DNA of 64,000 nt from assembly GCF_000143415.4 (NCBI RefSeq), contig NW_003314265.1:262405-326404 (forward strand), written 5' to 3'. The translations under genes and the position numbers were made by a program. The stretch comes from Selaginella moellendorffii (lineage: Eukaryota; Streptophyta; Lycopodiopsida; Selaginellales; Selaginellaceae). Each line of letters starts with the position of its first letter. Positions within the stretch are counted from its first letter, which is position 1. Under the pieces are notes generated by a model, which worked only from the letters and a program-made list of their open reading frames with translations, searched no databases and had not been told where the DNA came from. Positions 57,698 through 64,000 of this stretch are shown piece after piece.

Positions 57698-60029
57698 CAG
57701 TGGAGCCAAGAAAGATGAGACAAAATGCGAATCAATCCATTATTTGAGAGCCCACCAATAACTCAATGAAGAGACTTGGTTTTTGTTTTCGGAAAAATGA
57801 GAAGTTTTAAAATGTGAGTATACATAAATACTAAGCAATTAGGTCAATGTCAAGAGTCACTTGTCTAAAAACTTATAATGTAACACGTAACTTTTGAGGC
57901 TGATGCGTGAAGCAACAAAAGTAATCCAAAGTTAGAAGGTTGTGAACTACACATGTTTCTCCAGTACAATGGTTGATCAAACGCAATATCTTAACTTCCA
58001 AATACATCTGACTCTGTTTGTGCTTTTTAACTTTTGTTTGTTAGAATGGGACTTGACAATAATGCCATAGAAGAGACATGAAAATAAAAATGGGTTACCA
58101 CATAATGTTTTGTGCCTACTCATCCTTTAGTTAAATAAATTTGTGTATCTCTAACTCAGAATGAATAACAAATGAAGTAGAGAAAGATTAATAGTAGGGA
58201 AATCATGTTAATTTGAACTGTTTTATAGAAATAATAAATTAATAAATTATAAATAATATAATTGGTCTTTTGATACTTGGGAGTTCAATTTTATTTTTTC
58301 ATTTAGTGTTCAGGTTTTACTCCATTTAGCACATGTGTCCAATAGTTGTTTCAGTTTCCATAGGACCCACCTCCAAATTAAAAAAGGATTTTTAACCTAA
58401 TTTTAATGCTTTTCTTTTTATTTTGAATTATTAAAAGCATAGAATAACATTAGAATAATCCTAAAGCATCTAATGCCAAAACTAATATACAAAATAGAGC
58501 CAAAAGGTATTTAATAGTATTTGAGCATATTAATGGTTTATGTGAATTTATGGGTACTCCACCAATTAGCATAGTATGAATTTGGGTTTAGACCTAGCCA
58601 AGCCAATGCAGACAAAAATAAACACATCCAACATGGAGCTAAATAATATTTTAGATTAGTCAACCATGCCTTATATACCCTTGAAAGCTCAAAAACTCAT
58701 TAAATATAAAATGATGCTATCTTGTGAATTTAAACATGAAAATAACACTATTGTGTTTAAAAAAATCTTTGGATAATGATGTATTTGATATTTTCCATTG
58801 GGTTGATTTAGATGTAAACAGACATTGGGTGGATACATCTCCTGCAAAAGTCTAACTAAGAGTTGCATCAAGTGAAAATTTGTATACTGCACTAAATACC
58901 CATAAGCTTAGCTCATACAATCCATGAATTTAAATTTTCTTTAAAAGCTGAAAATCCTTTTTAGTTTCCTCTCCATATCCTTTATATAAGACATTTGTAA
59001 AATCTTGAGAATCTTTGTTATAACTTGTAATTTCTTGATCCCAACTTTCTAAAAATATGGGTTAACATGAGAGGAGTATCATGATGATGTTGTTAAGTTG
59101 AATTGTAAAAAATTAATGACATTACAATCCACCAGGTTTTTAACAACTATGGGAATTTATAGCTTTGGCTGTGAATGTGACTTAACCTAAATCTTTAAAT
59201 ATATATTTTTAAATCATGAGAGGGTGATGAAAAAGGCACTACAAACTTTGAAGACTGCTAAAAAAAGTTGAAAAATGTGGTAGACATGAATGTAGTGGGA
59301 TGGGATAGGTGAGAATATAAAAGTTTGTGAAGGATGATTAGATGGGGAGAGTGGCATTATTAGAGATATCTCTCACCAAAGGCAAATTCAAAGCAAGGAT
59401 ATCAACTATGTCAATAGTCATTATGTTTCTATGCCAATAACCTATAAATGACTGGACTTGAGAGATTGCATACCATAGCCAAAATTTACTATGATCCTTT
59501 GATTTGTCCTAGAAAAAGCTAGTGGAGTATTCTCTCTAACATTTCAGTGCCCTAATCATATATCCCAGGAATATGCTGGAATCCCAAAAATACCTGTGTA
59601 ACTGAGGAACTAATGGTAATTTACCATAGAGTAAAGGGTGAAAACTAAATATTACATTATAGAGTTGTTACTTGGCTTAATATTTTCTTTAACAGGTTTT
59701 TCAATTTAATTATCTAATAATCCTTAGACATAGTTTCGGCAAAAGATTTATTATTCTTTATAAATTATAACTATTATTTGATCAATCTCAATTTGATACT
59801 TTTCACACGAAAGCATCTAAATCCCATCTTATACAGTGACTTCTATTCCATTCCACCTCTTTTAAGAAGTAGCAATTTTATTTGGCATAAATAATCCACT
59901 AGTGTCGATAATCCTTCACCTTTCAGAGGGTCCAGGCATATTCTTGGGTCATTTTCTAGTGGCCGCGAGAAATCATGTTAAAGTTACTTCTAAAATATTT
60001 TCTTTTTCATTTGGCCGAAGTAAGAAGCT
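57698..60029. other. Gene-free AT-rich stretch
   Basis: About 2.3 kb with very high AT content and no convincing exon. It looks like old transposon-derived or degenerate sequence, but I could not identify LTRs, terminal repeats or polyprotein blocks. The promoter and 5' UTR of the adenylate kinase gene must lie at its right end. Confidence 0.45.
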
Positions 60030-62707
60030 ATGGCTTCGCACTCGCTTGGTGTTCTGGGCTCGCCGTGCTCGCCCCACAAGAGCACCAATGGTGCTTCCGG
60101 CTGTGGCGCGGCCTCCTGGTCCTTGCATCCTCCGGCCGGGAAAGAGAGGCAATCGATCATTACCAATGCTCCCTATAAGAGCGTCTCAATCTCCTCCACA
60201 AAGAAGACCACTCGGATAGTGGTCTGGCCTCAATCCAATTCTTGATTTGTTATCGGCTTTGTGTGTGTGGTTGTCAATGGATTTGCTCGTTCTCGTGTAG
60301 ATTTACGCTCGGAAGCAAGGGGGTGGCCTCAACGTTATGATCTCAGGCGCCCCAGCGTCAGGCAAGGGCACGCAATGTGAGATGATCAAAGACAAGGTAT
60401 GATCCATCCACTGAAAGTTGTGTTGCAAGCTTACATTGTGTGTGACAATTCTAGTACAATCTGGTCCATATTTCCGCTGGAGATTTGCTACGAGCGGAAG
60501 TTGCCGCAGGCACTGATTATGGGAAGAGGGCCAAGGAGTTTATGGATCAAGGCAAACTTGTTCCCGATGATGTAGTGGTCTCGGTAAGTTCTATCGCATA
60601 ATTCTCTTTCATTCTCACTCGCGAAAGTTTTCATAGATGGTCAAGCAAAGATTGCAGCTACCAGATGTTTGCGAAGCTGGCTGGCTCCTGGATGGATATC
60701 CCCGGAGTTTATCACAGGCTCAAGCACTCGAAGCTCTGAAAATAAGACCACAGCTTTTCATACTACTGGAGGCAAGTATTGCCTCTTTTCTTCGACTTGG
60801 TTCTTCACGCTGAATTTCTCAGGTGCCCGAAGACGTCTTGATCGAGCGAGTGGTCGGAAGAAGGCTCGATCCCGTGACTGGAAAGATTTACCACCTCAAG
60901 CATTTCCCTCCCGAGGATCCAGAGGTTGCCGCGAGGCTGATTCAACGCAGTGACGACACCGAAAAAAAGGTAAAGATGTTGTTTTTAAGAATGTTTCATA
61001 GCTAAACTTCCTAGGCAATGGAGCGCTTGCGAACTTACCACGAGAACCTCGCTTCTGTGTTGTCTGTGTACGAGAGCTGCATCAAAACTGTATGTGGTGA
61101 TTGATTGATCTTTTCTTTTTTCGAGAGAAAAGCTTTGATGCATGTAATGCCAGGTTGATGGTAATCGACCCAAGAGCGAGGTTTTTGGAGACATTAGTAG
61201 CTTTCTGGACGATCGTATCAAGGTTGGCTAGTTCGTTCTCGGTCATAGTTCCTTTCTAAACAGCGTATTTTCCTCTTTGAAGGCTGCTACAAAAGTATCC
61301 AAGCCTAAGCAGGTATTTTCTCAACTCGGTAAGTTAAGAAGCTTTCCTTTCCAGCTGAGAGCTCCATTCTAGAGCAAACTTCCAGGACAGCTGGAGAGGG
61401 ATGCCGACTAAACTAAATAGCATCCCGCACTCGAGAGAAATCCGCGAGTATTTCTACACAGAGGTCTGCGAAGGCGTGAGAAATGCGGTTGAAGACGGCC
61501 TTCACAAGCTCAAGGTTTGCTCAGCTGATGATATATTCGCATAATAAAGTCTTATTACAATCAGGTTGAAATCACAATACCGGAGCTGAATCCTGAGATG
61601 GTATTTGTCAAAAGACACAGCCTTTTTGTTCTGGCTTTTGATGATCAAGCTCTCTTGTGCAGGATGTTTACAGAGCTGGAACCTTGCTGGAGCTGGTGCG
61701 AGAGCTTGCATTTACGTTTGCCAACGATGGGAAAAGAGTTAAAGTATTTGATTTCTTCATTCCTTATTGTTTCTCTTTTCAGTTCATTCACTAGGAAGAA
61801 CTTGACGAGCTTAAACTTCTTTCAGGTTTGTGTACAAGGCCCAATGGGAGAAGGGATTTTCAGAGGAATGCCACTGCAACTCTCGGGCTCCAGGATGATG
61901 CTCGAGGTTATGGACTGGGGCGATTACGGAGCAAAAGGAACGTTTGTCAACATTGGTGCAATAGGTGCCAAAGTCATGAATGCTTTTTGTTTTTTGGATC
62001 GATGGATGTACTGATCTCTCTCTGTCAGCTGCAAGCGATGTATCCGAAACGGATGACATGTTCATCCTCATGGCTCCGCAAAATGCCGTCGGAAATTGCA
62101 TCATAGAGGTGAAAGTCGTGTGTTGATTATCTCCTTGTTTGTTCATTTCAAAGAGAGTTTTCTATTGTTACAGGATTTACAAGCAATGGTGCAAGCAGCC
62201 GGAGACAGACCAGTTATTCTCGTCAATCCGCAGCTCAAGGTGACGAACTCAAGTTAGAACATTATGGAAACTAAAACTCACAAGTAATCGTTTTCTTTTG
62301 TGCTTGCAGGACGTTCCAGGCGCCGGAGGAGTGATGCAGGTAAACTATAGCTTGGAATGTATAAGAAAGTAAGTTCCGTTGTCTTTGATTTTCCTAGGTG
62401 ATTGGGAGAGAGCAAAGGATGGAGTTTTCAGACTCTTTCTTCGTTTGCTACTCTTTCAGGCTTCTCTACAGAGCTGGAACGTTCTATCCAATCATGGGAG
62501 CGCTCAGGTGAGCGAGAGAGCAAGCTCGAATTCCTCCATTGAAAAAAAATTGTTTGATCTTGCAGGATGAAGTATCCTGGCCCCTACGAAGTCCACAAGC
62601 GAATCGACACAGGCTACAGCAGTGAGACATACATCCAGGAAGCAACATTCCCAGGCCGCCCCACCCCGACAGAGCTGCAAGACGTCTTTGCCGGGCGATC
62701 GAAGTAA
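60030..62707 (+). CDS. Chloroplast adenylate kinase with C-terminal DUF1995-type domain (AMK5-like)
   Basis: Seventeen exons encode about 561 residues; they begin 60030-60221 (donor tentative) and 60301-60396 and end 62566-62707. A Ser/Thr-rich leader acts as a plastid transit peptide. The kinase domain has the P-loop [13 protein letters not shown], the AMP-binding [25 protein letters not shown] and a LID segment [19 protein letters not shown]. After position 300 a second domain begins ([20 protein letters not shown]), including [30 protein letters not shown] and [12 protein letters not shown]. This two-domain order matches Arabidopsis AMK5 (At5g35170). The kinase interconverts ATP+AMP and 2 ADP; the second domain's role is unknown. 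The intron after 60771 begins with GC, not GT. Exons at 61283, 61565 and 62310 are only 30-36 nt. The final TAA sits in an AAGTAAGT context that also resembles a donor. Confidence 0.92.
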
Positions 62708-63116
62708 GTTTTCGTTGCTCGTGACTTCTTCCTCACAAGGAATGCTGGTTGTGATCCAGAGAGGCAAGCAAAACCAAAAGCATCTGGTCCTTCTTCGGAA
62801 TCTAACAAGAGCAAGCGTTTCACTGAGAGAGAGAGAGAGTGAGGACGAAGATAAGAAACAAAGCACTTGCTTAATTCCAAGTACCTATCATATTTCTTCC
62901 ACTCGTGTCATCCCAAAACGGGGGTGTGGCGGCGCTCTGGAGAATTACTACCGCAAAAAACACGAAGGAAAGAAAGCTTGCTCCTCGTGAGAAACTTGCG
63001 AAGAGAAACTAGAAAATATGCGTACCCGAAGAAAACAACGAATGAATGCCTTGCAGAAGCAATTGGAGGAAGCTCCAGATTTTCAAAACATTAGCAAAAT
63101 TAGACATGTTTACCAG

Positions 63117-64000
63117 CTACCAGGAGACAACCATGGCGTGGCTGCGGTCTTCGTTGGCAGGGACATGCTCTCGAGGAGCAGCTTCAAAGTCAGTAATGGT
63201 CTGCCCATAAAAGCTCGCGTCAGTGTTGTATCTCAAGCGCTTACCGAGCAGCGGACTCATTCCCGGGGTCACGAGTCCTCCGGGCTTGTTGGCCGCTGAC
63301 AGAAACGGAGATCTCAGCGGCGACAACACGGGACTCTTGGCGGGCGTCGTCGGTCGTTGTCTGAAGCCTGGAGTTTCTGGTATTGTGCTGGTGAGGGGCA
63401 TGCTCGAAGGGAGCGTTGGAAGCTGCCGAAAGCTGAATTCCTCTACGCGCGAGGTTGCTTCTGCCGCCTGTGATGGATCAAAGTCCATGTTGTCGAGCCG
63501 GCCGTCCTCCGTAGCGTTCATTAGCTGCTCACGCTCCACTTCCGGGAGAATCTCCAGCGATTTTTCCTGCACAACACAACGCATATTAGAGAGTCAGGAA
63601 CAGAAGTACGACGTACCATCAGTTTTGTTCGCTGCTCACATATCCTTTGCACCACGTCTGTGCTCATGTTCTCCATTATATATTGCCGCTCAAGGCTGAG
63701 CAAGCGCCTATGGACTGCATAGGCTTCTGAGAAACGGCACCGCTGGAAGAAGAAAAAAGCAAAAGAAGTTAGGAAACTCAACAGCTGCATAAAAACGTAC
63801 CTGAAGATAGAAAGCGGCCAGAAGACTTCCAGAGGACGATGATGGATCCTCCATCGCCTGCTCGAGAAGACATTTCCTCAGAACTTTCTCCTCGTCCAGC
63901 TTCCAAGGGAGCTCCAACACCTTTACCATGCAGTTCTTCCTTATGCAGATAAAGCATAACTCCCCTAACAAAACGTCCAATTCCTGTATCCAGTCCCTGG
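63117..64000 (-). CDS. HOS1: HOS1-like (ELYS-domain) nuclear pore-associated protein, 5' part outside window
   Basis: Three minus-strand exons are visible (63801->64000, 63617-63742, 63117-63566), covering about 235 C-terminal residues. The visible part reads PWKLDEEKVLRKCLLEQAME, then LLAAFYLQRCRFSEAYAVHR, which resembles the ELYS-like helical region shared by HOS1 and ELYS nuclear pore proteins. The C-terminal 150 residues are low complexity, with PETPGFRQRP and repeated SP motifs. HOS1 is a RING-type E3 ligase tied to the nuclear pore and cold/flowering control in Arabidopsis; any RING would lie beyond the right edge. The assignment rests on the ELYS-type segment and is moderate. The gene converges with the adenylate kinase; 409 bp separate the two stop codons. 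Confidence 0.6.

Noticed and set aside
58689-58892. Minus-strand frame considered as a copia polyprotein end
   Set aside because: No convincing copia motif and no neighbouring polyprotein blocks.
1-64000. CRISPR array, defence island or biosynthetic operon
   Set aside because: No spaced direct repeats or clustered pathway genes; the DNA is spliced plant nuclear sequence.

Overview
The window is nuclear DNA of a land plant. The genes have many short introns (mostly about 50-70 nt, GT-AG, with one clear GC-AG), chloroplast and peroxisome targeting signals, and plant-only families (LOB-domain, SMAX1-like, EXECUTER, PPR-SMR). Compact introns and only moderate similarity to Arabidopsis proteins suggest a lycophyte such as Selaginella moellendorffii; the species is inference. 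Exon coordinates were worked out by hand from splice sites, frame continuity and family conservation. For each complete model the exon lengths sum to a multiple of three, except the gene at 42432-44328, whose first exon is unresolved.

Layout. 1-2077 (+) is the 3' part of an alpha-galactosidase gene. 2196-3108 is a local duplication that carries a fragment copied from the gene at 8083-12275. 3251-4174 (-) is a LOB-domain gene. 4670-7854 (-) holds a peroxisomal enoyl-CoA hydratase gene with two decayed tandem copies downstream of it. 8083-19567 (+) is a tight head-to-tail array: a repeat-rich PPR-like protein, an EMB1270-type PPR-SMR protein and asparagine synthetase. A degenerate Ty3/gypsy element (about 19600-23670) begins close after the last stop codon, followed by about 7 kb without recognisable genes. 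30597-34517 (+) is a SMAX1-like (SMXL) gene, convergent with EXECUTER (34760-37408, -). Then come a class II LOB-domain gene (38377-39820, -), a GT14-type glycosyltransferase (40213-42227, -) sharing a 204-bp divergent promoter with a coiled-coil gene (42432-44328, +), an HLH gene (46617-47809, -), RRN3 (50495-53133, +), a ketopantoate-reductase-like gene (54311-55414, +), an AVT-type amino acid transporter (56237-57697, +), a chloroplast adenylate kinase with a C-terminal DUF1995-type domain (60030-62707, +) and the 3' part of a HOS1-like gene (63117-64000, -).

The genes do not form one pathway. Several act in plastids or organelles (EXECUTER, EMB1270, adenylate kinase, the PPR-like protein); others are hormone-signalling or transcription regulators (SMXL, two LBDs, HLH, HOS1-like, RRN3). 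I found no CRISPR array, rRNA or convincing tRNA, and no clear novel system. The most unusual items are the captured gene fragment at 2537-2694, the decayed hydratase array, the motif-repeat protein at 8083-12275, a three-copy AT-rich repeat family and the unrecognised coiled-coil gene.
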